DNA of 64,000 nucleotides from JANXLS01 sp035308565. Lineage in GTDB: Bacteria; Planctomycetota; SZUA-567; H5-PLA8. The stretch spans positions 1-64,000 of the forward strand of contig DATGGK010000207.1 in NCBI GenBank assembly GCA_035308565.1, written 5' to 3'. A model generated the notes under the pieces. It made no database searches. It was not told the origin of the DNA and saw only the letters and a list, made by a program, of their open reading frames with translations. The position numbers and the translations under genes were made by a program. Positions 1 through 8,253 of this stretch are shown here, one piece after another (positions within the stretch are counted from its first letter, which is position 1; each line of letters starts with the position of its first letter).

Positions 1-388
1 AGCTCCCCGTGGTTTCCTCCTGGTAAAGCATCGGCAAGTTGCGCTCGAAAAATGAGTTAGAGTTTTGGGAACTGGTTCAATTCATAAAAGTCCTGAGTGC
101 TGAGTGCTGAGTCCTGAGTAACACGAGCTTTTAGCCCGTGATAGTCTCGCGAAGCGAGACGCCGCCGTTCACTCAGGACTCAGGACTCAGCCCTGCAGCA
201 CTCAGCACTTCGCGAACTTCTCCCTTGCCGCCCGTGAAAAACGCATTACTCTATCACCCATAATTCGTCCGCCCCTTAATTTTAAAATTAGCATCATCCG
301 ATTGCGTTCCAGTCGTTAAAATCTCCGAGCGCCGGCAACGCGCCGGCGCGTATTCGCTGTCAGCACCATCTTTGAGCGGAGGATTTTC
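1..388. other. Left-edge intergenic region with composite palindrome
   Basis: I see no gene I can support here. One frame is open from the left edge to a TAG near position 58, which could be the tail of a gene lying outside the window, but 19 codons prove nothing. Positions 90-210 hold a repeat-built palindrome (separate entry). A GGAGGA ribosome binding site at 378-383 belongs to the cytochrome gene that follows. Confidence 0.5.
90..210. repeat. Composite palindrome of 7-bp-period repeats
   Basis: The left arm (90-119) is a 7-bp-period array of TGAGTCC/TGAGTGC units. The right arm (about 168-210) is the same array in inverted orientation. The roughly 48 bp between them contain two smaller palindromes, CACGAGCTTTTAGCCCGTG and GTCTCGCGAAGCGAGAC. 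A transcript through this region would fold into a long hairpin with an internal branch. The same units recur at 42632-42687. Confidence 0.85.
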
Positions 389-2218
389 ATGCGTTACGTA
401 TCCGTTGTTGCTCTTGTCTCTCTCGCCATGCTCAGCCTCGGCAGCGCCTCCGCAGGCGACGCCGGCGAAGTGGCCAAGCAGGCCTACCAACTCTTGAAAA
501 CCACCTGCTACGAATGCCACAATAGCAACCCCGACGCAAAGGGCGGGTACTTCGACGTCCTCGATCTCAAATCCATGCTCGTCAAAGGCAGCGGCAACGA
601 AATCCCCTACGTCACTCCAGGCAAGCCCGACAAGTCCCTCATCTACCAACGCGCCTGCGTTGACCGCGACATGCCGCCCAAAAAGAAAGAGGCACAATAC
701 AACCCCGAACAAATCAAACTGCTCGGCGACTGGATCGTTCAAAATTGCCCCGAAGTGCCGAAAGAAACCGAACCCGCGCGCCCCATCCTCACCGACTTCG
801 CGGTCCTGAAAGCCGTTGACGGTTACCTGCAAGGCCTCGACGCCGATATCCGCCACTACCAGCGCTTCTTCTCGCTGGTCAATCTGCACAATTGCCCGCC
901 CGACAGAGTCACCGCCCGCGACCTGCGCATCACCCGCGCCGCGCTCTCCAAAGCCATCAATTCCATGTCCTGGATGCCCGACATCGTTCTGCCCAAGCCC
1001 GTCGATGGCACCTACGAAACCGTCTACGCCGTCGATCTGCGCGACCTCGATTGGGACGACAAAGGCAACGGCCATTACAAATGGAGCGCCGTCGCCAGCA
1101 TCTACCCCTATGGCCTGAGCTACACCGACAGCAACGACGCCAACATGCGCAACCTCGCCATCCGCGTCAAAGGCGACATGGGCACCGAACTCTTCTGGAT
1201 TCGCGCCGACTGGTTCTGCACCGTCGCCACCAACGGCGAGCCCGTGAAATCCCCCACGGATCCGCAGGGCAAATACGACGGCCCCTACCACCAGTTGCTC
1301 GCGATCCCTGAAAACATTCACTCGCTCGAACACAAACTCGGCGTTGACCGCCAGGCCAATTTCGACCGCGACCGCCTCGCCCGCGCCGGCTTCAACGCCA
1401 CCAAAGTCGGCTTCCACAACCGGCTCGTCGAACGCCACACCTCGCTCTACGGCGCGTACTGGATCAGCTACGATTTCAAAAACGTCTCCGGCCGCGAACA
1501 CAGCCTCGCCCAATCCCCGCTCGGCCCGCAAGGCATCACGCACGGCAAATACGCTCAGATGGAATTCCAGCACGACGGCGGCGAAATCGTCTTCAACCTG
1601 CCCAACGGCCTGCAAGGCTACATGCTGGCCAACGGCAAAGGCGACCGCATCGACGCCGGCCCGGCGGATGTAGTCAGCGATTCACAACGTACCCTCGGCT
1701 ACACCACCATCTTCAACGGCATCTCCTGCATGGCCTGCCACAACCTCGGCATGAAGCCGGTCGTCGATGAAATCCGCGCCTCGTCCGCGCTGCAAGGCGC
1801 CGCCTTGACCAAAGTCCAGCGCCTCTACCCGCCGGTCTCGACGATGGACAAGTACCTCGAAAAAGACCGCAAGCGCTTCCTCACCGCCGTCGAAGAAGCC
1901 ACGTTGCAGTTCCTCAGCGCCGGCAGCGACGCGGGCAAAAAGCTCTCCGAATTCCCCGAACCAATCCTGATCGTGGCGCAGCGCTACTCCGCCGTGATGA
2001 CCTTCGCCGACATCTGCAACGAATTGCAGTGCAAGCCCGAAAAGCTCGAAGCGCTCATCCAGGTCGAAACCCGCCTCAGCGCCCTCTCCGGCATGACCGA
2101 AAAAGCCGGCTCGATCAACCGCGAACTCTGGCAGGACCGCAGTTCCTCGACCCGTTCCCTGTACCAGAAGGCCGCCTACTCGCTGGGCGAAGGCACCCCG
2201 CTCGACAGCAACAACTGA
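389..2218 (+). CDS. Secreted dihaem c-type cytochrome-like protein
   Basis: 609 residues. The ATG at 389 follows GGAGGA with 5 bases spacing. Residues 1-22 form a signal peptide ending near SAGDA, so the protein should be exported. There are two haem c attachment motifs: CYECH (C40, C43, H44) close to the mature N-terminus and CMACH (C447, C450, H451). The N-terminal part up to about residue 115 resembles the planctomycete-type cytochrome domain, including a DMPPKKK segment and a WIVQNCP end. The long middle (about 130-430) matches no family I recognise; the C-terminal 150 residues are mostly helical. It probably transfers electrons or acts on an organic substrate in the periplasm. The two paralogous secreted genes downstream are on the same strand with gaps of about 200 and 110 bp and may be co-transcribed. 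Substrate and partner are unknown. Confidence 0.8.
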   Translation: MRYVSVVALVSLAMLSLGSASAGDAGEVAKQAYQLLKTTCYECHNSNPDAKGGYFDVLDLKSMLVKGSGNEIPYVTPGKPDKSLIYQRACVDRDMPPKKKEAQYNPEQIKLLGDWIVQNCPEVPKETEPARPILTDFAVLKAVDGYLQGLDADIRHYQRFFSLVNLHNCPPDRVTARDLRITRAALSKAINSMSWMPDIVLPKPVDGTYETVYAVDLRDLDWDDKGNGHYKWSAVASIYPYGLSYTDSNDANMRNLAIRVKGDMGTELFWIRADWFCTVATNGEPVKSPTDPQGKYDGPYHQLLAIPENIHSLEHKLGVDRQANFDRDRLARAGFNATKVGFHNRLVERHTSLYGAYWISYDFKNVSGREHSLAQSPLGPQGITHGKYAQMEFQHDGGEIVFNLPNGLQGYMLANGKGDRIDAGPADVVSDSQRTLGYTTIFNGISCMACHNLGMKPVVDEIRASSALQGAALTKVQRLYPPVSTMDKYLEKDRKRFLTAVEEATLQFLSAGSDAGKKLSEFPEPILIVAQRYSAVMTFADICNELQCKPEKLEALIQVETRLSALSGMTEKAGSINRELWQDRSSSTRSLYQKAAYSLGEGTPLDSNN

Positions 2219-2229
2219 CCCTTAACCCC

Positions 2230-2284
2230 GTGGTGCAGGCGTCTCGCCTGCACGATTCTTGTGGTGCGGGCGGCCCGCCTGCAC
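2230..2284. repeat. Palindromic repeat family A, two direct copies
   Basis: Two copies of a 24-bp unit starting GTGGTGCAGGC and ending GCCTGCAC lie at 2230-2253 and 2261-2284, in direct orientation with period 31. Each unit is itself a hairpin (GCAGGC/GCCTGC). The same unit appears inside two protein genes at 16653-16716, 17134-17157 and 48799-48849. Confidence 0.85.
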
Positions 2285-2419
2285 AATTCGCAGCTTCTCA
2301 GTGGAGTTCAAAAAAATTCAGCGCCGCCGAATTCAGAAGACCCCCTCAGCGCCCTCTGTGTTCTCCGTGGCAAATTGATTTTCGAATCCAACAGCCCGCA
2401 TTAAAGGAGGATCCCGACC

Positions 2420-3511
2420 GTGACCAAGACATCGCCCCTTATCCCACTGCTCGCCCTGCTCACCCTGAGCGCCGCCGCCTCGGATTTCACCGGCCTCAAG
2501 CAGGAAATGGACTCCGTCGCCGACAAAGTCTTCCTCACGCTCAAAGAGGAAGGCCAGGACAGAATCGCCATCCGCGACTTCACGTCCCCGAGTTTCATGC
2601 AGGCCAACTTCAGCAACGCGCTCAAGGACGAACTGACCTGTTCCCTTAAGGAAAAAAAGGTTAACGTGGACGCTCAGGCCACCTATGAAATTTCCGGCGA
2701 ATACCGCATCGCACAAGACGAAACGGACCCCGCCAAAAAATCCGACTTGCACGGCCTGCTCATCCAGTTCGAACTCAAGGACCAGAAAAACAACAAGAGC
2801 CTCGGCAAATTCGCCCACCAGGTCTTCGACAACTCCCTGATGAGCAGCGTGGCCGGCATCAATGGTTCCGTCAAACCCAACGACTCGCTCGAAAAACGCA
2901 ACACGGACCTGTACAACAAATCCGAGCATCCCGAATACAGCGTCTCCAACAGCGAAGTCATCGTCGGTCAATTCGGCGTCGAAGTCGGCATCTTTGACGG
3001 ACACAATTTCACGCCGCGCGCAATCTTTGAGAAAAACCATTCGCCCTATGTCGAACTCAACCACAACGATCAGTATGCCATCAAACTGATCAACAACTCC
3101 GATTACGACGTGGCCGTGCTGCTCACCGTGGACGGCATCAACACCTTCCACTTCAGCGAAATCCGCAACGACAAAGGCGAGCCGCGCTATTCGCACTGGA
3201 TCGTTGGCGCGCACAGCAACTCGCTGATCAAAGGCTGGCACAAGGACCTCAAGCAGATGTATTCGTTCTTCATCACCGATGTCCCCAACTCAGCCGCCGG
3301 CCAATTGAAAAGCGTCGGCAGCATCGGCGTGATCAACGCGCAGTTCCACGCGGTCATCGTCGGCGGCGCGCACAACGCCACCGACGAAGGCAAAACCCGC
3401 GGCGCCGACCTCGCCACCGGCAAAGGCCCGCCGATCGACGCCGCCTCGAAAGAAGTCGCCGTCAAATTCGGCGCCATGCGCACCTCCATCACCGTCCGCT
3501 ACGGAAAGTAA
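2420..3511 (+). CDS. Secreted protein of unknown family, copy 1 of 2
   Basis: 363 residues. The start is GTG at 2420, chosen because AAAGGAGG lies at 2403-2410 and a signal peptide follows at once (cleavage near TLSAAAS). It is a clear paralogue of the next gene: both share GQFG(V/L)E(V/I)G, LINN(S/A)DYD, VDG(I/L)N, SHWIV or THWIV followed by AHS, GWHK and GSIGVIN in the same order and at similar spacing. The conserved middle (about 180-320) looks like a beta-rich domain with many N and D turns. The N-terminal 100 residues contain RIAIRDFTSP, matching the TDIAIGDFVAP of the paralogue. I do not recognise the family. Its place behind a dihaem cytochrome suggests an extracytoplasmic role, but no function can be assigned. 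Confidence 0.75.
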   Translation: MTKTSPLIPLLALLTLSAAASDFTGLKQEMDSVADKVFLTLKEEGQDRIAIRDFTSPSFMQANFSNALKDELTCSLKEKKVNVDAQATYEISGEYRIAQDETDPAKKSDLHGLLIQFELKDQKNNKSLGKFAHQVFDNSLMSSVAGINGSVKPNDSLEKRNTDLYNKSEHPEYSVSNSEVIVGQFGVEVGIFDGHNFTPRAIFEKNHSPYVELNHNDQYAIKLINNSDYDVAVLLTVDGINTFHFSEIRNDKGEPRYSHWIVGAHSNSLIKGWHKDLKQMYSFFITDVPNSAAGQLKSVGSIGVINAQFHAVIVGGAHNATDEGKTRGADLATGKGPPIDAASKEVAVKFGAMRTSITVRYGK

Positions 3512-3530
3512 CACGGGGCATTGGCGGAGC

Positions 3531-3575
3531 AGACATTCTTGTCGGCCTGCGCCGGCGGACAAGAATGTCTGCCCC
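3531..3575. repeat. Intergenic inverted repeat
   Basis: GCAGACATTCTTGTC and GACAAGAATGTCTGC form perfect 15-bp arms around a short GC-rich loop, between the two paralogous secreted genes. A transcript would form a strong hairpin. Reading through it would add an artificial N-terminal extension to the next gene, so I rejected the longer open frame. Confidence 0.85.
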
Positions 3576-3622
3576 ACCATCCCAAACTCTGTCATCGCGC
3601 CATCCGCAAAAGGACAATCGCC

Positions 3623-4720
3623 ATGAAACTCACCGCGCTCATCCTCACCGCCTCGCTCCTTGCGCTCGCCGCCTCCGCCCTTCGCGCCGGCGACTTGGAT
3701 CGCCTCAACACCGAACTCGCCGCAGCCGCCGAGAAAGTGTCCACCTTTCTGACCGAAGACAAGCGCACCGACATCGCCATCGGCGATTTTGTCGCGCCGC
3801 CGATTCTTCAGTCCAATTACGGCAACGAACTCCGCCGAACCTTTCAGGACGCGCTCGAAGCGAAGAAAATCACGGTCAGCGTCAGCGCGCTCTATGCCAT
3901 CAGTGGCAAATACTATCTTGCCAAGGACGAAACGCCCGAGGCGCCGAACAATGCCGGCGTGCCCGGCTTGAAAATAGAATTTGAAATCGTCGATCAGCAG
4001 AACAACCGCGTCGCTCAGCGTTTCGCGCGCCAACTTTTCGATCCCAACGTCATCGCCGCCGCCGCCGGAGCCAACGCTGTCATTCCGCCCGAAAGCGCCG
4101 ACAAGCGCATCGCAAAAATCGTGAAAAGCCTCGATGAATCAGACGCCGTGCTCGACAAAACCGAAGTTCACGTCGGCCAATTCGGCCTCGAAATCGGCAC
4201 CGTCAACACCGCCGGCAAGTTCGAGCCGCGCACGCCCATGCCGCTGCCTGACAAACGCCCCTTCGTCGCGCTCAATCGCGACGACATCTATGCCATCCGC
4301 TTGATCAACAATGCCGATTACGACGCCGCTATCGCGCTCTCTGTCGATGGCTTAAACGTCTTTCAATTCAGCTACATTCACAACAACAAAGGCGACAACC
4401 TCTACACGCACTGGATTGTCCCGGCTCATTCCAGCGCTCTCGTTCCCGGCTGGCACAAGACCAACGACTCGTCATTCCGCTTTAAAATCACCGACTTGCC
4501 CGATACCGCTGCCTTCAAAGCCAGAAGCACCGGCAGCATCGGCGTGATCAACGCGCTCGTCTGCCCCGTGACGAAGGGTGGCCAGCACAATCTGGATTCC
4601 GGCATTCTCCGAGCCGGCGGCGGCACCGGTTTCGGCCCGCTCGTCGATTTCAAAACCCGCCCCGTCAACGTCGAATTTGCCGCCCCATCCGTCTCCATCA
4701 GCATCCGTTACGCCAAGTAA
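3623..4720 (+). CDS. Secreted protein of unknown family, copy 2 of 2
   Basis: 365 residues. The ATG at 3623 follows AAAGGA and begins a typical signal peptide (MKLTALILTASLLALAASAL). An upstream in-frame start at 3521 would translate the palindrome and is less likely. The protein matches the preceding gene over its whole length: IAIGDFVAPP near residue 55, GQFGLEIG near 190, LINNADYDAAIALSVDGLN near 235, THWIVPAHSSALVPGWHK and GSIGVINAL. The tandem arrangement points to local duplication followed by divergence, with conserved positions concentrated in the central beta-rich segment. No cysteine pair, metal motif or catalytic signature stands out, so a binding or structural role is as likely as an enzyme. 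Function unknown. Confidence 0.75.
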   Translation: MKLTALILTASLLALAASALRAGDLDRLNTELAAAAEKVSTFLTEDKRTDIAIGDFVAPPILQSNYGNELRRTFQDALEAKKITVSVSALYAISGKYYLAKDETPEAPNNAGVPGLKIEFEIVDQQNNRVAQRFARQLFDPNVIAAAAGANAVIPPESADKRIAKIVKSLDESDAVLDKTEVHVGQFGLEIGTVNTAGKFEPRTPMPLPDKRPFVALNRDDIYAIRLINNADYDAAIALSVDGLNVFQFSYIHNNKGDNLYTHWIVPAHSSALVPGWHKTNDSSFRFKITDLPDTAAFKARSTGSIGVINALVCPVTKGGQHNLDSGILRAGGGTGFGPLVDFKTRPVNVEFAAPSVSISIRYAK

Positions 4721-4724
4721 TTCA

Positions 4725-4800
4725 AATTTAAGAATATGGAATTGGGAATAGCAATTGCATTTTATTCCAAATTCAATATCCCAAATTCCACATTCTGCCC
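4725..4800. repeat. AT-rich inverted array, 7-bp period
   Basis: GGAATTGGGAATA on the left pairs with TATCCCAAATTCC on the right. Within the right arm the words CAAATTC, AATATCC, CAAATTC, CACATTC follow each other every 7 bp. It lies between the second secreted paralogue and the permease gene. It has the same architecture as other arrays in this window but a different sequence. Confidence 0.7.
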
Positions 4801-4815
4801 AAGAAAGGAACGGCG

Positions 4816-5832
4816 TTGAGAAAAGAACTGGGGATGTCCATCGCACTGGTCGTCATGTGCGCGCTCGTCGGCTTGTCGAACCGCGAATTCTTCGGCACCG
4901 GCAACATCAGCGACACCTCGCGCCAGATCGCGATGCTGGGCATCTACGCCATCGGCGTGAGCTTCGTGATCGTCACCGGCGGCATCGATCTGTCCATCGG
5001 CAGCATCATTGGCCTCACCGGCGTGATCATCGCGCGAATTTCCACCCCGGCCATCGAAGGTAAAGTCGCCGGCATGGGCTACCCCATCGGCATCGGCATC
5101 TGCGTCGCGCTGGCCGTCGCGCTGAGCATTGGCTTGATTCAAGGCCTGCTGATCACGCGGCTGAATTTGCAGCCGTTCATCGTCACACTCGCCGGCATGT
5201 TGATCATTCGCGGTGTATCGCAAACGATCACCCAAGGCGGCAACATCAGTTTCGGCGCGACCAGTTTTCCCGACCTCGCCAACGAAGGCATCCATCTGGG
5301 TCCCAGCCTGACGCTCACGTACCCCGTGTTCATATTTCTCGGCGTGGCGCTCGTCGCCACCTACGTTTTGCATTTCACAGTCTTCGGCCGCCATGTTTTT
5401 GCCATAGGCGGAAATCGTGACGCCGCGCGTTATTCCGGCGTGCCGGTCAAGCGCGTGGAGGTGGCCACGTATGTCATCTCCGCTGGGCTGGCCGGTGTCG
5501 CGGGGATTCCAGTTGCGTCGTACATCAGTCAGATGAGCCACTCGGTGGGCGTCAGTTACGAGTTGTACGCCATCGCCGCGGCGGTGCTTGGCGGTGTGTC
5601 GCTGCGCGGCGGAGAAGGCACGATCTTCGGTGTGTTCATCGGCGCGGCGATCATGCGCGTGATGGAAAACGGCATCAACATGTTTAAGCTGGGGCCGGAA
5701 GGCAACGAATGGCGCCTGGACAAGAACAAGCACGACATCGTCATCGGCGCGGTAATTCTGGGCGCGGTCATCCTCGACCAGGTCACGCATATCCTGCAGG
5801 ACCGCAAGAAGCTCGCGGGGAAAATGAAGTGA
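4816..5832 (+). CDS. Sugar ABC transporter permease, RbsC-like, orphan
   Basis: 338 residues, nearly all hydrophobic helices (about 8-10 spans), of the branched-chain/ribose permease family. Family features include the GGIDLSIGSIIGLTGVIIA segment near 55-73, the GLIQGLLITRLNLQPFIVTL segment near 110-130, and AIGGN(R)DAARYSGVPVKRVE near 200, the cytoplasmic loop that contacts the ATPase. The start is TTG at 4816 after AAGAAAGGAA; ATG 4834 is an alternative. Ribose-type importers normally sit with an rbsA-type ATPase and a periplasmic binding protein. Neither is next to it here, so its partners must be encoded elsewhere or the operon has been broken up. The substrate cannot be read from the sequence; a sugar or other small polar nutrient is likely. 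Confidence 0.88.
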   Translation: MRKELGMSIALVVMCALVGLSNREFFGTGNISDTSRQIAMLGIYAIGVSFVIVTGGIDLSIGSIIGLTGVIIARISTPAIEGKVAGMGYPIGIGICVALAVALSIGLIQGLLITRLNLQPFIVTLAGMLIIRGVSQTITQGGNISFGATSFPDLANEGIHLGPSLTLTYPVFIFLGVALVATYVLHFTVFGRHVFAIGGNRDAARYSGVPVKRVEVATYVISAGLAGVAGIPVASYISQMSHSVGVSYELYAIAAAVLGGVSLRGGEGTIFGVFIGAAIMRVMENGINMFKLGPEGNEWRLDKNKHDIVIGAVILGAVILDQVTHILQDRKKLAGKMK

Positions 5833-5898
5833 GCCGTTCTCCGCTGAGAAAATGACAAACTGCAAATCAAAAGACCCTGTTGAAATCCGCGCGTCAAT

Positions 5899-5952
5899 CC
5901 CCTCTCCCTCCGGGAGAGGGCCGACGGGCGTACCCGCCCGCAGGGTGAGGGG
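5899..5952. repeat. Palindromic repeat family B
   Basis: CCCTCTCCCTCCGGGAGAGGG followed by an ACGGGCG-TACC-CGCCCG hairpin and GGGTGAGGGG. The same composition recurs at 7157-7216 and, inside coding frames, at 15201-15242 and 28663-28702. The terminal GAGGGGAAG may act as ribosome binding site for the gene downstream. Confidence 0.85.
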
Positions 5953-5959
5953 AAGCTGC

Positions 5960-7120
5960 TTGATCGGATCTGACATCGAGGAATTCAGCAGCGCTAAATG
6001 GCGTCTCGTCTTCGCCGTACTTCTCGCATTCGCCGTGCGCATCAACGGCGAAGACTTCAAACAGGCTCTCGCTCCGCGCCCATTTTCTTTCCCCGCCGAT
6101 CACGCCAGCCACGCCGGCTATCAAACCGAATGGTGGTACGTCACCGGCAATATCAAGGACGAACACAACCGCGCCTTCGGTTACCAATTCACCATCTTCC
6201 GCCGCGCCGTGGCGCCGCAAAGCGCGATGGTACGCGGCCGCACCAGCGACTGGGCCGCGGACGATCATTTTCTGTTGCATCTGGCCATCAGCGACGTCGA
6301 TGGCCAGCACTACGAATCCGCCGAATCGCTCGAACGCGGCGTGCTCGGTTTGGCCGGAGCAACCGACGCCGCAAGTGTCGCCGCGGACGCGCCGCCCGTG
6401 CGCGTGTGGACGAAAGATTCTGAATTCACACGCACAAAAAATGGCTGGACGCTCAAAGCTTCCGCCGAAAAAATCGCGGTCGATCTCGAATTGATCGAAA
6501 CGCTGCCGCCCGTGCTGCACGGCTTGCCCGGCGAAGAAGGCTTGAGCCGCAAAGGCCCAAATCCAGGACAGGCGTCTTACTACTATTCCGTGCCGCGCTT
6601 GAACACATATGGCTCGCTCAGCATCGACGGCAAGACATTCAAAATCGTCAGCGGCCTCTCATGGATGGATCACGAATTCGGCTCGAACCAACTTTCGCCG
6701 GACCAAGCCGGCTGGGAATGGTTCTCGATACATCTCGACAACGGCGAATCGCTCATGCTGTACGTCCTGCGCAACAAAGACGGCAGCATCGAACCGCGCT
6801 CGTCCGGCACGTGGATCGGTGCCGACGGCAAAGCCGCGCATCTCGCCCTTAGCGATTTCGAGCTCGCGCCCGGCCGCGTCTGGAAAAGCCTGCGCAGCGG
6901 CGCGGATTACACAGTGGAATGGACCCTCAAAATCCCGTCGCACCACGCCGTGCTTCATCTTCGCGCCGCGCAGGACGATCAGGAATTCCATTCCGAAAAA
7001 AGCGCTGGCATGAATTACTACGAAGGCGCCGCGCGGATCGATGGAACGCTTGGCGAGCGAAAAATCAGCGGCGAAGGCTATCTCGAAATCACCGGAAAGA
7101 CGCTCGGCGGACGCATGTGA
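5960..7120 (+). CDS. AttH/CrtC-type lipocalin-like secreted protein
   Basis: About 386 residues from the TTG at 5960; an ATG at 5852 is open in frame but would translate the palindrome. The family signature is YQTEWWYVTGNI followed by GYQFTIFRRAV near the N-terminus, typical of the AttH/hydroxyneurosporene-synthase-like (COG5621) family. A second signature, SWMDHEFGSNQL then GWEWFSIHLDNGE, lies near residues 235-260, and the C-terminus ends in the GYLEITG usual for this group. A hydrophobic N-terminal stretch (RLVFAVLLAFAV) suggests export. The fold is a double lipocalin-like barrel; members bind or modify hydrophobic molecules, but the reaction is not established for most. It follows the permease by about 125 bp. 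Confidence 0.85.
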   Translation: MIGSDIEEFSSAKWRLVFAVLLAFAVRINGEDFKQALAPRPFSFPADHASHAGYQTEWWYVTGNIKDEHNRAFGYQFTIFRRAVAPQSAMVRGRTSDWAADDHFLLHLAISDVDGQHYESAESLERGVLGLAGATDAASVAADAPPVRVWTKDSEFTRTKNGWTLKASAEKIAVDLELIETLPPVLHGLPGEEGLSRKGPNPGQASYYYSVPRLNTYGSLSIDGKTFKIVSGLSWMDHEFGSNQLSPDQAGWEWFSIHLDNGESLMLYVLRNKDGSIEPRSSGTWIGADGKAAHLALSDFELAPGRVWKSLRSGADYTVEWTLKIPSHHAVLHLRAAQDDQEFHSEKSAGMNYYEGAARIDGTLGERKISGEGYLEITGKTLGGRM

Positions 7121-7156
7121 CGCGCGATACCTGCGAGCGCAGCGAGCGCCGCCGTT

Positions 7157-7216
7157 CCCCTCTCCCTCCGGGAGAGGGCCGACGAGCGCGGCCGTTTGCG
7201 CTCGCGGGGTGAGGGG
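7157..7216. repeat. Palindromic repeat family B, second intergenic copy
   Basis: CCCTCTCCCTCCGGGAGAGGG then GACGAGCGCG and a GGGTGAGGGG end, closely matching the copy at 5899-5952. It sits just after the AttH-like gene. The two copies therefore flank that gene. Confidence 0.85.
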
Positions 7217-7290
7217 CTGCGCGCCCGACGCATGCGCGGCCTTCTTGACGCCGACCGCACCCCCGGGAATAATGCAGACAGGCCATTCGA

Positions 7291-7566
7291 ATGAACCCCG
7301 ACGACACCGTCTGCTTCTGCTTCCACGTCACCTACCGCAAACTGCGCAACTACGCGAAGCACCACAAGCCCTCCGTCCCCTCCTTAATGAGCGAATGCCT
7401 CGGCGCGGGCACCGGCTGCGGCTGGTGCCGGCCGCTGATTGTGAAAATCTGGGAAACGCACGGACAGGAAAAGCCCGGCGAAATTCCAACGCTGGCGTCG
7501 ATGGCTGAGCGCAAGGCGGCGCGCGAGCAGTATTGGATGGAAAAATTTGGAAAAAAGCCTGAATGA
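7291..7566 (+). CDS. BFD-type [2Fe-2S] small protein
   Basis: 91 residues. The cysteine pattern C8-x-C10 (VCFCF) and C43-x-x-C46 (GTGCGWC) matches the BFD-like [2Fe-2S] domain found in bacterioferritin-associated ferredoxin and in nitrite reductase/NifU-type proteins; C36 is extra. The cluster-binding part ends near residue 52; the charged tail (AERKAAREQYWMEKFGKK) is not part of the domain. It probably passes electrons or senses iron or redox state in the cytoplasm. There is no bacterioferritin gene in the window to support the classical partner. The stop codon directly abuts the convergent stop of the toxin-like gene. Confidence 0.85.
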   Translation: MNPDDTVCFCFHVTYRKLRNYAKHHKPSVPSLMSECLGAGTGCGWCRPLIVKIWETHGQEKPGEIPTLASMAERKAAREQYWMEKFGKKPE

Positions 7567-7836
7567 CTACAGCTTCTTCAACTCCCGTTCGTAATCGCCA
7601 TGATTGCCGATGAAATACCAGTAGATGGTGTCGCCTTCGAGCAGCCCCAACGCCCGATACCCCCGATTAATTCTTACCGAATAAATCGGCTCTTCGTCGT
7701 TCACGCGCTTGAACCGCAAGCCGGTCGCCGACGGATTCGCGCGCCAGAGTAAATAGGCTTTGTGCGCCTTTCGCTGAATCTCCGGCGGCAATTGTCTAAA
7801 TTGAACCCAGAAATCAGGAACGGTGCGGGATTTCAT
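7567..7836 (-). CDS. RelE/ParE-like toxin of a type II TA pair
   Basis: 89 residues from the ATG at 7836, preceded by GGAAGG; a further ATG at 7857 is possible. The small basic fold fits the RelE/ParE/HigB superfamily: FWVQFRQLPPEIQRKAHKAY near the start, then IYSVRINRGYRALG in the middle strands and WYFIGNHGDYER near the end. Such proteins usually cleave mRNA on the ribosome or poison gyrase; which one is not readable here. It overlaps the 3' end of the upstream small gene by about 20 bases, the coupling typical of antitoxin-toxin operons. Confidence 0.75.
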   Translation of the reverse strand: MKSRTVPDFWVQFRQLPPEIQRKAHKAYLLWRANPSATGLRFKRVNDEEPIYSVRINRGYRALGLLEGDTIYWYFIGNHGDYERELKKL

Positions 7837-8131
7837 CGGGCGCAATCCTTCCGTCATCGGTGAATATCATTGGGCGGCTTTTGCCGTCCCGAATCTCCGC
7901 CCGTACCTTTTCCGCCATTTTTTTCAATCCGCTTTTAGTGGCGCGGAATTGTTTATCCCATTGCTTTTCATCCGCCACGATATCTGCTTCATTTTCAGGG
8001 CTTTCAGTCTCGCGCTGAACTTGCCGGGCAAACGTCAGAATCTTGCGCGTGCGATGGGCCGGCAGTTTCCGAACAATTGCGATTAGTGCGTGTTCAACGG
8101 ATGACGTGTCCTTGGTTCGAGCGCTGGCCAT
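7814..8131 (-). CDS. Putative antitoxin partner
   Basis: 105 residues. The ATG at 8131 is supported by AAGGAG seven bases upstream; the longer open frame to 8224 has no such site. The N-terminal half is helical and basic (ALIAIVRKLPAHRTRKIL), plausible for DNA binding or dimerisation. The C-terminal part (KQFRATKSGLKKMAEKV, then MIFTDDGRIAPDE) is acidic and could wrap the toxin. I do not recognise a named antitoxin family. The assignment rests on size, order (antitoxin first), overlap and the neighbouring toxin-like protein. Confidence 0.6.
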   Translation of the reverse strand: MASARTKDTSSVEHALIAIVRKLPAHRTRKILTFARQVQRETESPENEADIVADEKQWDKQFRATKSGLKKMAEKVRAEIRDGKSRPMIFTDDGRIAPDEIPHRS

Positions 8132-8253
8132 GGCGGGACTCCTTATGCAAAAAAGATTACCATACGCCGTGTGCCTCGTCCAGCCGTACTCAGTGCATTC
8201 AATTCCGCATTTCCGCCCTTGCAATCAAGCGCTTTGGTGTAGTTTTCAAAACC

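Noticed and set aside
254..1615. 453-residue minus-strand open frame at the left
   Set aside because: Antisense to the dihaem cytochrome gene, which has a signal peptide, haem motifs and ribosome binding site.
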